Of a DNA stretch of 64,000 nt, positions 27,062-33,447 are shown in pieces. Source of the DNA: Pseudanabaena yagii GIHE-NHR1. GTDB lineage: Bacteria > Cyanobacteriota > Cyanobacteriia > Pseudanabaenales > Pseudanabaenaceae. How positions within the stretch are numbered: the first letter of the stretch is position 1; each line of letters starts with the position of its first letter. The position numbers and the translations under genes were made by a program. Location: the NCBI RefSeq assembly GCF_012863495.1, contig NZ_JAAVJL010000001.1, positions 682,001-746,000 on the forward strand, written 5' to 3'. The notes below the pieces were generated by a model that was given only the letters and a program-made list of their open reading frames with translations, had not been told where the DNA came from and did no database searches.

Positions 27062-27307
27062 ATGACTAAAGATATTCAATCCCCCTATATTCCTCTCATG
27101 GCTATTCGTGGTGTTACTCAGACTGAAATAGCAAAAACTCTCGGTGTTACTAAAAATACTGTGAGTAATTGGTTTACAGGAAAAACTCCTGCTCGTCTCA
27201 CTCTTGATGAGTGGCGAACTTTGGCTACTTTGTTAGGTACTACTATTGATAAGCTCCCGAATACCTTTGCACCACAACCTATAGATCAATCACGGCAAGG
27301 TGACTGA
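27062..27307 (+). CDS. XRE-family (Cro/CI-type) regulator
   Basis: 81 residues as drawn. Helix-turn-helix: MAIRGVTQTEIAKTLGVTKNTVSNWFTGKTPARL. Because the promoter -10 abuts the first ATG, the ATG at 27098 (69 residues, starting MAIRGVTQ) is the more likely start, or the message is leaderless. Placed between two divergent operons with operator-like palindromes, it is the obvious repressor of the prophage. The first gene of the rightward set, six bases before the next frame. Confidence 0.75.
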   Translation: MTKDIQSPYIPLMAIRGVTQTEIAKTLGVTKNTVSNWFTGKTPARLTLDEWRTLATLLGTTIDKLPNTFAPQPIDQSRQGD

Positions 27308-27313
27308 AAGCAA

Positions 27314-27577
27314 ATGAAATACTGTCAATTAGCGATATTTCCAGAATCAGAGATAGAAATAGAAATAGAGCCAGAAGTCAAAGTAAATTCTGAACGATTT
27401 TATTTCCCAGTTATTGTTAATGGTTCTATGTCCGTTCACTGGACGCTAGCATTATCAGAATTAGAAGCAATATCTATGCATACTAGCTCCAACCCACATC
27501 GTAGAATTTGGATAGATAGCTCTACTTGGGGCATAAAAACTGAACAAGGTTACCTTTGCTGTCTTATTGGAGACTAG
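27314..27577 (+). CDS. Small acidic phage protein, first of a duplicated pair
   Basis: 87 residues beginning MKYCQLAIFPESEIEIEIEP, then a distinct C-terminal part (VNGSMSVHWTLALSELEAIS, RRIWIDSSTWGIKT). Its first about 61 bases are repeated exactly at 27587, the start of the next gene. Located directly after the XRE gene. No family recognised. Confidence 0.6.
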   Translation: MKYCQLAIFPESEIEIEIEPEVKVNSERFYFPVIVNGSMSVHWTLALSELEAISMHTSSNPHRRIWIDSSTWGIKTEQGYLCCLIGD

Positions 27578-27586
27578 TTACACTAA

Positions 27587-27832
27587 ATGAAATACTGTCA
27601 ATTAGCGATATTTCCAGAATCAGAGATAGAAATAGAAATAGAGCCAAAAGTAACATTAGAAATGGCTCGGCGATCAATGAAGTCACAGGTGCGATCGCTA
27701 TCAAAATATTATGGAATACCAGATTATATAGTTCACATAACACTTACTACAGACTATATAGCAGCATTAGATTACGAGTCGATGAACATATATTTTGTAT
27801 TATTTTTGTCGTTGATACACTTGCCAGAATAG
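27587..27832 (+). CDS. Small phage protein sharing the same first 20 residues
   Basis: 81 residues. The first 20 residues are identical to the product of the preceding gene at both DNA and protein level, after which it diverges (KVTLEMARRSMKSQVRSLSKYYGIPDYIV). Its last dozen codons run into the 245-bp tandem repeat that starts at 27795, so its 3' end may be truncated. Function unknown; the shared start looks like a duplicated 5' module (leader plus N-terminus). Confidence 0.5.
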   Translation: MKYCQLAIFPESEIEIEIEPKVTLEMARRSMKSQVRSLSKYYGIPDYIVHITLTTDYIAALDYESMNIYFVLFLSLIHLPE

Positions 27833-27886
27833 TATTGGTGAGTTGTTCCACTTTCCTTTTTGCAGACATGTGCAATCGCGTTCCTC

Positions 27887-28120
27887 CTACTTTTTTTCGC
27901 GGAACGTGGCTGGCGATTGCACCGAATTTTTTTGCACTCTATCCAATATTTGCTTTTCACTAGAATTTCTGTGCAAAAAAATTCCCCAGTAAATTAATTC
28001 CTTTCGCGTAGCATCCTTTTTAAAGATTTCCTTTGCTTGTTGTATTATTTTTGTCGTTGATACATTTGCCAGAATAGTATTGGTGGGTTGTTCCACTTTC
28101 CTTTTTGCAGACATGTGCAA
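27887..28120 (-). CDS. Small basic protein encoded across the tandem repeat
   Basis: 77 residues from a TTG at 28120 (aggagg seven bases upstream at 28128-28133), or 75 from the ATG at 28114. The sequence is Lys-rich: MSAKRKVEQPTNTILANVST, KIIQQAKEIFKKDATRKELIYWG, EKQILDRVQKNSVQSP. It starts in the second repeat unit and ends in the first. The stop of each copy (tag) overlaps the aggagg of the next, so tandem copies would be coupled. Unknown family; charge suggests nucleic-acid binding. Coding status rests on the Shine-Dalgarno site and protein-like composition. Confidence 0.5.
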   Translation of the reverse strand: MHMSAKRKVEQPTNTILANVSTTKIIQQAKEIFKKDATRKELIYWGIFLHRNSSEKQILDRVQKNSVQSPATFREKK

Positions 28121-28131
28121 TCGCGTTCCTC

Positions 28132-28331
28132 CTACTTTTTTTCGCGGAACGTGGCTGGCGATTGCACCGAATTTTTTTGCACTCTATCCAATATTTGCTT
28201 TTCACTAGAATTTCTGTGCAAAAAAATTCCCCAGTAAATTAATTCCTTTCGCGTAGCATCCTTTTTAAAGATTTCCTTTGCTTGTTGTATTATTTTTGTC
28301 GTTGATACATTTGCCAGAATAGTATTGGTGG
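28132..28331 (-). pseudogene. 5'-truncated copy of the repeat-encoded protein
   Basis: The same C-terminal 65 residues (TNTILANVSTTKIIQQAKEI and onward to TFREKK) are encoded here, but the start codon and first residues are missing because the third repeat unit ends at about 28332. A 3'-truncated N-terminal copy also starts at 27875. Confidence 0.5.
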
Positions 28332-28332
28332 G

Positions 28333-28724
28333 TGGGCGGGGTTGGCAACACCTTAAAACCCTAATAGGGATTAAAAACTAAAGCAGTCACATCAAAAATT
28401 TTAAGTATTCATGGGTCGCGCGTCATAGCGCAATGAATGCTTAAAATGTTTTGATGCAGCCTCGCGGCTAGGAGCGTAGAGAGATATAGGTATATCAGGC
28501 GGATTTTTTTGCATGACGGGTAATGCCTAGCGCATAGTGCTGCAAAAAAATCCGATAAACAAAAAGCGAGTTATTTTTTGCGGTGCGACTCGCCGATCTG
28601 TGCGCTTTAGGAGAAGAGAAAGCAAAAAATCTGTTCGAGCAACCGTTGTTTCTGAGCCTCGCGGCGTATGAGCGTCGGGTTATGTAACTAAGCAGAACAA
28701 TCTACGCCATTTCATCAAAATCAA
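28333..28724. other. Hairpin-rich non-coding region, candidate ssDNA origin / packaging signal
   Basis: About 390 bases without a convincing gene. Large inverted repeats: an imperfect 23-bp pair at 28390-28412 / 28433-28456 (catcaaaa-attttaag...), a perfect 14-bp pair at 28500-28513 / 28541-28554 (cggatttttttgca), and gcgagt...actcgc near 28567-28594. Filamentous phages carry such stacked hairpins in the intergenic region that serves replication origins and packaging. This one lies just before the rep gene. The match is of kind, not of sequence. Confidence 0.5.
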
Positions 28725-28865
28725 TTATTTAGACTTTTTCCCCATTTCAATTCCTTGCATTATTCCTTTGGCTTCCGTCTGTACTTCAAGGTACTTAACC
28801 TTGAACCCGATCACTCCTCCCAATACAAGGCAGATAAGACCGATTGTAAATCCTTTAGCAATCAT
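28725..28865 (-). CDS. Small single-pass membrane protein
   Basis: 46 residues with a perfect aggagg site 8 bases before the ATG at 28865. MIAKGFTIGLICLVLGGVIG is a membrane segment, then a charged tail FKVKYLEVQTEAKGIMQG...MGKKSK. It follows the next gene by two bases, so they form a pair. Oriented opposite to the phage structural genes, in line with accessory or immunity proteins. Too short to assign. Confidence 0.65.
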   Translation of the reverse strand: MIAKGFTIGLICLVLGGVIGFKVKYLEVQTEAKGIMQGIEMGKKSK

Positions 28866-28867
28866 TA

Positions 28868-28996
28868 CTATTTTCCTCCTGAGCTTTTTCTCTCAATCTC
28901 TGACAACTTTCTATTAATTTCTGTTGATGCAAACTGGTATCCGAAGAAACCACCAATAAAGAGGCAAGTTAAAGCAATGCACGCTCCGCGAATCAT
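28868..28996 (-). CDS. Small single-pass membrane protein, partner
   Basis: 42 residues: MIRGACIALTCLFIGGFFGY is a membrane segment, then QFASTEINRKLSEIERKSSGGK. It shares design (short N-terminus, Cys-containing helix with a GG motif, charged tail) with the gene two bases downstream, suggesting an old duplication. The start codon has only a weak upstream site. Confidence 0.55.
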   Translation of the reverse strand: MIRGACIALTCLFIGGFFGYQFASTEINRKLSEIERKSSGGK

Positions 28997-29128
28997 AAGT
29001 ATTGTTTATAGGTAGTTAGGAAATTTTAGCAATTTTAGCTTATCAGTAATTCTGATAAGGATATCAATCCATAACCCAAATTGATATAAACGGATATCAC
29101 TCAATCTAAAACTGAATAAGGACTGCTG

Positions 29129-30190
29129 ATGGAAATTTATCAAACCCCGTTAGGTAATACGGGGTCGGTTCTCTCAGAAGCTCCAGCTATGGAGAACCAA
29201 TTTACAGCCGTCTTGGACTGGCTCCAAGGATGTTTCAAACTCTCTGACTATGGAGAGTTTGAATACTTTCTAAGTTTAGTAACCGATATTTGTAGCGACG
29301 AATGGATAAGAGACGATGATCGTCCCCTCTATAAAGGTAGACACTTCACCCACTCAATCCGCACCATAAGAGGCTCAATCCTCGGCTGGAATATTGACGA
29401 CGACAATAAACTAGACTGTTGGCTAAGTCTCACAGGAAAAACACTGATCGGCGCAAACTTCGACAACCTGCGCCAATTCCTCCTATTTCTAATCACCCTA
29501 GAAACAAGATTTACCAGAATTGACCTAGCAATTGACGACTACAGCAAATCATTAAAGCCCCAATATTTCAAAACCGCCTATCAAAGAGGACATCATCACG
29601 GATTCCGCAAGATGAGCTTCATTGAAAACTTCGAGAGTTCTGACTCAGAAGAAGAGCAAGGCTTCACCGTTTACATGGGTCGTCGCAACGGCAACAAACT
29701 AACCCGCTTCTACAACAAATCCGTAGAAAGCAAAGGCGAGATTGATGCTTACCGACTAGAAGTCGAATATAAAGACGACTACACCAAAAACGTTCTTGAC
29801 TATTTACTCTCCGCCGAGAGTTTTGCAAAAGCGATCGCAAACTTAGTAGTATCCGCCATCGACTTTCGAGACAATGACATACAGCTTCTGTGGTGGAATG
29901 CCTTCATTACAAGACTTGAAGCGCACCCAGTCCACCTACTATGTCGGCGAGCAAAGCCAACAATTGAAGCATCCATGAACTGGATAGAGCATCAAGTTGA
30001 AACGACATTAGCAGTAGTTGAAGAATTTTGCGATCGCATAACTTGCAACTTTGACGACTGGCTAAAAGAAAGAATTGCATCAGGACGGCAAAGAATGAAA
30101 TCAGTTCACCGCGGCGCAATCAACGAAGCATTAAGACTATATGACCGATACATAGATCCTCGTCCATTGCCACCACTAACACCATTCTAA
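29129..30190 (+). CDS. rep: Rep_trans-family rolling-circle replication initiator (RstA-like)
   Basis: 353 residues. Conserved blocks of the replication initiation factor family (pT181 Rep, Tn916 Orf20, CTX-phage RstA): RFTRIDLAIDDYS with acidic metal ligands, GFTVYMGRRNGNKLTRFYNKS with the probable nicking Tyr, and YRLEVEYKDDY. The product would nick the double-stranded form and start rolling-circle synthesis. The start lies 34 bases after a motif (tcactcaatctaaa) shared with 25851. A hairpin, accccgtta/tacggggt, within the first codons could be the nick region. Confidence 0.8.
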   Translation: MEIYQTPLGNTGSVLSEAPAMENQFTAVLDWLQGCFKLSDYGEFEYFLSLVTDICSDEWIRDDDRPLYKGRHFTHSIRTIRGSILGWNIDDDNKLDCWLSLTGKTLIGANFDNLRQFLLFLITLETRFTRIDLAIDDYSKSLKPQYFKTAYQRGHHHGFRKMSFIENFESSDSEEEQGFTVYMGRRNGNKLTRFYNKSVESKGEIDAYRLEVEYKDDYTKNVLDYLLSAESFAKAIANLVVSAIDFRDNDIQLLWWNAFITRLEAHPVHLLCRRAKPTIEASMNWIEHQVETTLAVVEEFCDRITCNFDDWLKERIASGRQRMKSVHRGAINEALRLYDRYIDPRPLPPLTPF

Positions 30191-30193
30191 AAA

Positions 30194-30406
30194 ATGTCAA
30201 TCTATTTCTCAGTCAGAGTAAATCGTCAATTGGTATGTGATTGTTCTGCATATAGATTTCCTCATGAGCCTAGTCAGGGTTTATGTCTGGAGCAAGTACC
30301 GCCCATTGACACTGTTCCGTATCAATTCAGGATTACATCAAAGCAATATCAATACATTTCAGAACTATTGAATAACTCTGATGGTATTAATGATAACCAT
30401 AGATAA
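30194..30406 (+). CDS. Small phage protein, unknown
   Basis: 70 residues, starting three bases after the rep stop. It has three Cys (LVCDCSAYRFPH, GLCLEQ) and no membrane segment. Not recognised. Tight linkage to rep supports a real gene; the C-terminus ends NNSDGINDNHR. Confidence 0.5.
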   Translation: MSIYFSVRVNRQLVCDCSAYRFPHEPSQGLCLEQVPPIDTVPYQFRITSKQYQYISELLNNSDGINDNHR

Positions 30407-30483
30407 AGTTATCATACGGTTCCCGTTCTTGAAACGTAAGTATGTAAATGCTTAAGTGAACATATAACGTTCAGACTAAATTT

Positions 30484-30813
30484 ATGCCCTTAGTAACCTG
30501 CATAGGGATTTCATCTTACGACTACGTTAAGCAAGATACAGGAGAGCGCAAGCAGGGCGCATCCTTCACATATCTTTCTAGAGCAGCTTCATCTGGAAGC
30601 AGTAGCCGTAATGGATGGATTCCTATTGAATCACGTATCGAACTATCTCAAAAGAATCTATTTGACAAACTACCTGCTGTTTATGACGTTGAATTTGCTC
30701 TAGTACCGCGTCGGTCTGGGGGAGTTGATCAGGTATTTGTCAATGCAAAATTTATTCGTTCTGTTGACCTAGACTTTCCCGCCTTACTTGCAAAAGAACA
30801 GGTAAAAGCCTAG
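30484..30813 (+). CDS. Putative phage ssDNA-binding protein (gV position)
   Basis: 109 residues. Beta-rich and basic: MPLVTCIGISSYDYVKQDTG, QGASFTYLSRAAS, LVPRRSGGVDQVFVNAKFI. Size, composition and location between rep and the coat genes match ssDNA-binding proteins of filamentous phages, which coat the strand before packaging. No named family recognised, so the role is inferred mainly from gene order. Confidence 0.5.
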   Translation: MPLVTCIGISSYDYVKQDTGERKQGASFTYLSRAASSGSSSRNGWIPIESRIELSQKNLFDKLPAVYDVEFALVPRRSGGVDQVFVNAKFIRSVDLDFPALLAKEQVKA

Positions 30814-30823
30814 TAGGTCAACT

Positions 30824-30955
30824 ATGGATCCATCACCAAGCGCTGAGATATATACACAGATTATAACCCTGTGTAAATGGTCGATAGATATTGGAGCAAA
30901 GATGTATCCGACATTGTGGGGCATATTGCTATTTAGAAGATACTTCAAGTATTAA
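30824..30955 (+). CDS. Small phage peptide
   Basis: 43 residues from the ATG at 30824, ten bases after the preceding stop with taggtcaact upstream. MDPSPSAEIYTQIITLCKWS, then DIGAKMYPTLWGILLFRRYF with a short hydrophobic end. It belongs to a chain of tightly packed small genes typical of inovirus minor coat proteins (pVII/pIX size), but the assignment is tentative. Confidence 0.45.
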   Translation: MDPSPSAEIYTQIITLCKWSIDIGAKMYPTLWGILLFRRYFKY

Positions 30956-30963
30956 TCCAGACC

Positions 30964-31077
30964 ATGACCTATATAGACATACATCCAGCCTTAGCAGAAT
31001 GCCTCATGTGGGCAATATGGGCATTAATGTTCCATTCTGTTTGTTGGGTAATAACTAAAATGCTAGCTGGTTATTAA
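30964..31077 (+). CDS. Small single-pass membrane peptide
   Basis: 37 residues starting eight bases after the previous stop: MTYIDIHPALAECLMWAIWA followed by LMFHSVCWVITKMLAGY, almost entirely hydrophobic. Size fits pVII/pIX-type minor coat proteins of filamentous virions. Supported by tight packing; not by homology. Confidence 0.5.
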   Translation: MTYIDIHPALAECLMWAIWALMFHSVCWVITKMLAGY

Positions 31078-31078
31078 T

Positions 31079-31386
31079 ATGGAACGTACTCTAATAGCTC
31101 AGTCTAACCCTACTACTGGAACCTCCCTAGTGACTGTCCAATTGGCAATCTTGATTCAGACTTTAAATGTCGGGCTAACAATATTGTTATAAATGGTTCT
31201 TCTCCTACCTTAGTCTATCCAAATTTTTCAGTACCAAGTGGTGGCATTATAGCGACTCTTCCTAATTATATGGATGCTTCCTTTTATGGAAAGTTACAGG
31301 AAGGATTCGTGCAATCAGTAGTACTAGCCTTAGTTTACCTAGGAGTGACCTTAGTTATCAAATATCTAAACTCATTAAAAAAATGA
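31079..31386 (+). CDS. Overlapping small phage frames, possibly one frameshifted gene
   Basis: An ATG frame (31079-31192, 37 residues, ending in TVQLAILIQTLNVGLTILL) overlaps a second frame open from 31108 to 31386 with no upstream start codon. The second reads as a protein: DCPIGNLDSDFKCRANNIVI, then GFVQSVVLALVYLGVTLVIK as a membrane helix and a Lys end. Its stop overlaps the next start (atga), which argues that it is translated. A -1 shift near 31105-31110 (after QSN) would join MERTLIAQSN to it, giving about 100 residues. Either programmed frameshifting, a mutation, or two genes. Confidence 0.4.
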
Positions 31387-31538
31387 TTACCTCGCTAATC
31401 ATCTCAACAGTGCAATTTAACATTGCAGCAAATGCCCAAATCGCCGTTCAGTGGGCAGTCGGCTTTGCAGTAGTGGTCTTTGGAATGCAAGGCATCCTCT
31501 GGTTAATCTCCAGAGTAATCCGTTCACTTTATCAATAG
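31383..31538 (+). CDS. Small exported or membrane phage protein
   Basis: 51 residues; the ATG overlaps the preceding stop. MITSLIISTVQFNIAANAQ looks like a short signal, followed by IAVQWAVGFAVVVFGMQGIL as a membrane helix and a basic end SRVIRSLYQ. This signal-helix-basic-tail layout is that of small phage coat proteins; it may be a second coat protein next to the pVIII candidate. Confidence 0.55.
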   Translation: MITSLIISTVQFNIAANAQIAVQWAVGFAVVVFGMQGILWLISRVIRSLYQ

Positions 31539-31558
31539 AAAAAGGAAAGTCTAAATCT

Positions 31559-31819
31559 ATGGACACAAAATTGACCGAAAAACAATTTAAAACCAATCGC
31601 CTAATTCTCTTAGGAGCAGGTGCATCTACAGCAGGTGGTGCAATCACCTTATTTGGTGAACCAAGTAATGCACAGTCCACCGCATCAACAGCGATCACCC
31701 AGATGAACACTGATGCCGCCGCCATCGGTACATTGGTTGGAGTAATTCAGCCTATTGCCGTAGCTGCCGTAGTCTTTGCCGCTGCCGCATTGCTATTTAA
31801 ACGCTACCTTTATTCGTAG
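31559..31819 (+). CDS. Candidate major coat protein (pVIII-like)
   Basis: 86 residues from the ATG at 31559 with aaaggaaag upstream; the open frame extends further left but through the previous gene. The precursor has a charged start, a hydrophobic stretch (LILLGAGASTAGGAITLFG) and a likely signal-peptidase site near SNAQ-S. The mature part is about 45 residues: an N-terminal amphipathic segment with Asp, a hydrophobic core (PIAVAAVVFAAAALLF) and a basic end KRYLYS that would contact DNA. This is the pVIII plan. Confidence 0.65.
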   Translation: MDTKLTEKQFKTNRLILLGAGASTAGGAITLFGEPSNAQSTASTAITQMNTDAAAIGTLVGVIQPIAVAAVVFAAAALLFKRYLYS

Positions 31820-31853
31820 AGTTAACACCTACACCGTATCCAACTAAAACTTT

Positions 31854-32891
31854 ATGACAAAGTACTCCTTGAAACGAAGAGCCACAGCTGTAGTGATGGG
31901 AGTACTTTTTTTATTACTACAGTTTTTAGAACCTGTTTACTCTCAAACTTCTTTGAATGGTTGTCTTACTAATGCAGCAAATGCTCAGAGTTGTGTTAGA
32001 GATGGTTTAATTTCTCCCTCTAATGCTGCTAGCGCCGTTCGTGGTGCAATTGTTAATCCAAATCCTACAAATCCTTTTTTTGCTGGAACTCTTCCTAGTA
32101 AAGAAGCAATTACTATTGCGGGTGGTGTTGCAGCTTTAGGTTACTTAGGTTCTCAGGCTATGCAGAACCTCCAAAATCAGGCAATGTCCCAAGCTCCTGC
32201 GGATTATTCATCCTGTACAGTTTGGTATCCTGTTCCTGCCTTTTCTGGAGTTCCTTGGATGGGTTCGGGTTCTTTTCCCTCAGCAACAGACCCTGTTGGA
32301 TTAGCTTTTTGTGCTCGGTTAGATCCTTCAGGTTGTTATATGGCTCCCTCTCCCTCCTGTACAGCATCTCCAGCTACTCCCCAATCTGCCGCGCAAGGTT
32401 TAACAGATCCTCAGATATATGCAGAAGCCGCCGCCGCCGCCGCCGCTGCTGCCCGGGACTTTGCAAATAAGAAAGATGTAGCAGGTGCACAAACCGCAGC
32501 CGCCGCAGCCGCAGGTGCAGCAGGACTTGTAAATGGTAATCCTGCTGCAACACAGGCAGATAAAGATAAAGCCAATGGAGCCGCCGCCGCTGCCGCCGCC
32601 GCCGCCGCCGATGCAGCAGATCCAACTAAAGCACCTACTACACCACAAAATCCGGGTTTTGTATTTTCCCGTACTAACTTTTTGGCTTATGCAGTAAGTG
32701 CTCAAGGATTTGGTAACAAATTCCCCTTTGGCATGTTTGCGCCACTACCTGCAAGTAATACTCAGATGGCTTGTCCAGTTATTACAAGTTGGGGCACATC
32801 TGCTCAGCTTTGTTTTATTAGGGATATTGTTCGCGTTATCAAATGGATAGTTTGGACTAACTTTGCAATTTACTGCTTTGTAAACTTATGA
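31854..32891 (+). CDS. Candidate attachment protein (pIII-like), Ala-rich
   Basis: 345 residues. Signal peptide 1-30 (AVVMGVLFLLLQFLEPVYS-Q), Cys-containing N-terminal part, then two long Ala runs in coiled or linker regions (YAEAAAAAAAAARD; GAAAAAAAAAADAADP) encoded by gcc-rich triplet repeats at about 32427-32452 and 32579-32612, and a C-terminal hydrophobic anchor (FIRDIVRVIKWIVWTNFAIY). Filamentous-phage pIII has exported N-domains, flexible linkers and a C-terminal anchor; the position before pVI and pI also fits. Receptor unknown. It overlaps the next gene by four bases. Confidence 0.65.
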   Translation: MTKYSLKRRATAVVMGVLFLLLQFLEPVYSQTSLNGCLTNAANAQSCVRDGLISPSNAASAVRGAIVNPNPTNPFFAGTLPSKEAITIAGGVAALGYLGSQAMQNLQNQAMSQAPADYSSCTVWYPVPAFSGVPWMGSGSFPSATDPVGLAFCARLDPSGCYMAPSPSCTASPATPQSAAQGLTDPQIYAEAAAAAAAAARDFANKKDVAGAQTAAAAAAGAAGLVNGNPAATQADKDKANGAAAAAAAAAADAADPTKAPTTPQNPGFVFSRTNFLAYAVSAQGFGNKFPFGMFAPLPASNTQMACPVITSWGTSAQLCFIRDIVRVIKWIVWTNFAIYCFVNL

Positions 32892-33187
32892 GCTTTTTAG
32901 CAGATTGGTGGTTTGCCACCTTCGCCATAATCTTCTTTTTGATATTGGCTTGCATCATCGATCCAAATGGTGCAGTTAACACCTTCATGATCATGTTGAT
33001 TGATCTTGTTAAAGGAGTATTTCCAGACACACCGCAAGGAATGACCATAGCTTCTTGGGTTACATCATTTCAGCAATCATACCCAATGATAGGTGGTGAG
33101 GTATTGGTAGAGGTTATCAACGGCGTTTTAGGCATGATTTCATTATTGATGATTTTCAAAATTTGGAAACTTTTACCCTTTGTATAG
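32888..33187 (+). CDS. Candidate minor coat protein pVI
   Basis: 99 residues with three hydrophobic segments (FATFAIIFFLILACII, AVNTFMIMLIDLVKGVF, EVINGVLGMISLLMIFKIW). pVI of filamentous phages has about 110 residues, three membrane helices and follows gene III. The start overlaps the stop of the pIII-like gene (atga). Assigned by size, topology and order. Confidence 0.65.
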   Translation: MSFLADWWFATFAIIFFLILACIIDPNGAVNTFMIMLIDLVKGVFPDTPQGMTIASWVTSFQQSYPMIGGEVLVEVINGVLGMISLLMIFKIWKLLPFV

Positions 33188-33440
33188 ATGGTGAATAAAA
33201 TTATGCGTTTTTTATCTATTCGTTTGATATTTCCTCTTTTTGTTTATCGCATTTATTTTGTTTCTCGCAATATTTTTCTTTATTTTTGGACTTTCCCTCA
33301 ATATGCTCGGGAATATTTCAAGCCTTATGTACCGATGTCTCCATCTGATTGTCTTTGTGGTAATTTTGAACACTGCTCTAATAAGGTATTTCCTAGCTGG
33401 TGTATTGATGAAAAATGTAGATGGTATAACGATTAATTAA
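33188..33440 (+). CDS. Small protein between pVI- and pI-like genes, frame uncertain
   Basis: Two frames overlap. Frame one (33188-33436, 82 residues) starts directly after the pVI-like stop and ends with a Cys-rich part (SDCLCGNFEHC, WCIDEKC). Frame two (33240-33440, 66 residues, TTG start) is a run of hydrophobic segments (MFIAFILFLAIFFFIFGLS; LHLIVFVVILNTALI), more in keeping with a phage membrane protein. Only one is probably real. I cannot decide without codon statistics or homologues. Confidence 0.35.
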
Positions 33441-33447
33441 GAAATTA

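Larger units (their letters stand above)
27795..28332. repeat. 245-bp tandem repeat, two full copies and a partial third
   Basis: Copies at 27795-28039, 28040-28284 and 28285-28332 (partial), differing only at a few bases (for example gatacac versus gatacat, ggtgagttg versus ggtgggttg). Each unit has a hairpin with outer stem gcaatcgc/gcgattgc and inner stem gttcc/ggaac. Read on the minus strand, a unit contains the 3' part of a small gene, its stop overlapping an aggagg site, and the start of the next copy, so this is a tandem duplication of a gene. Confidence 0.93.

Noticed and set aside
27795..28332. The tandem 245-bp units as a CRISPR array
   Set aside because: Units are long, contiguous and nearly identical with no spacers; they carry a gene.
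28755..29015. 86-residue plus-strand frame before rep
   Set aside because: No ribosome-binding site or recognisable features; the opposite strand carries two small genes with membrane helices, one with a perfect aggagg.
32374..32705. Long minus-strand frames rich in Arg/Gly/Cys opposite the pIII-like gene
   Set aside because: Produced by the complement of gcc repeats; no start site and no protein-like composition.
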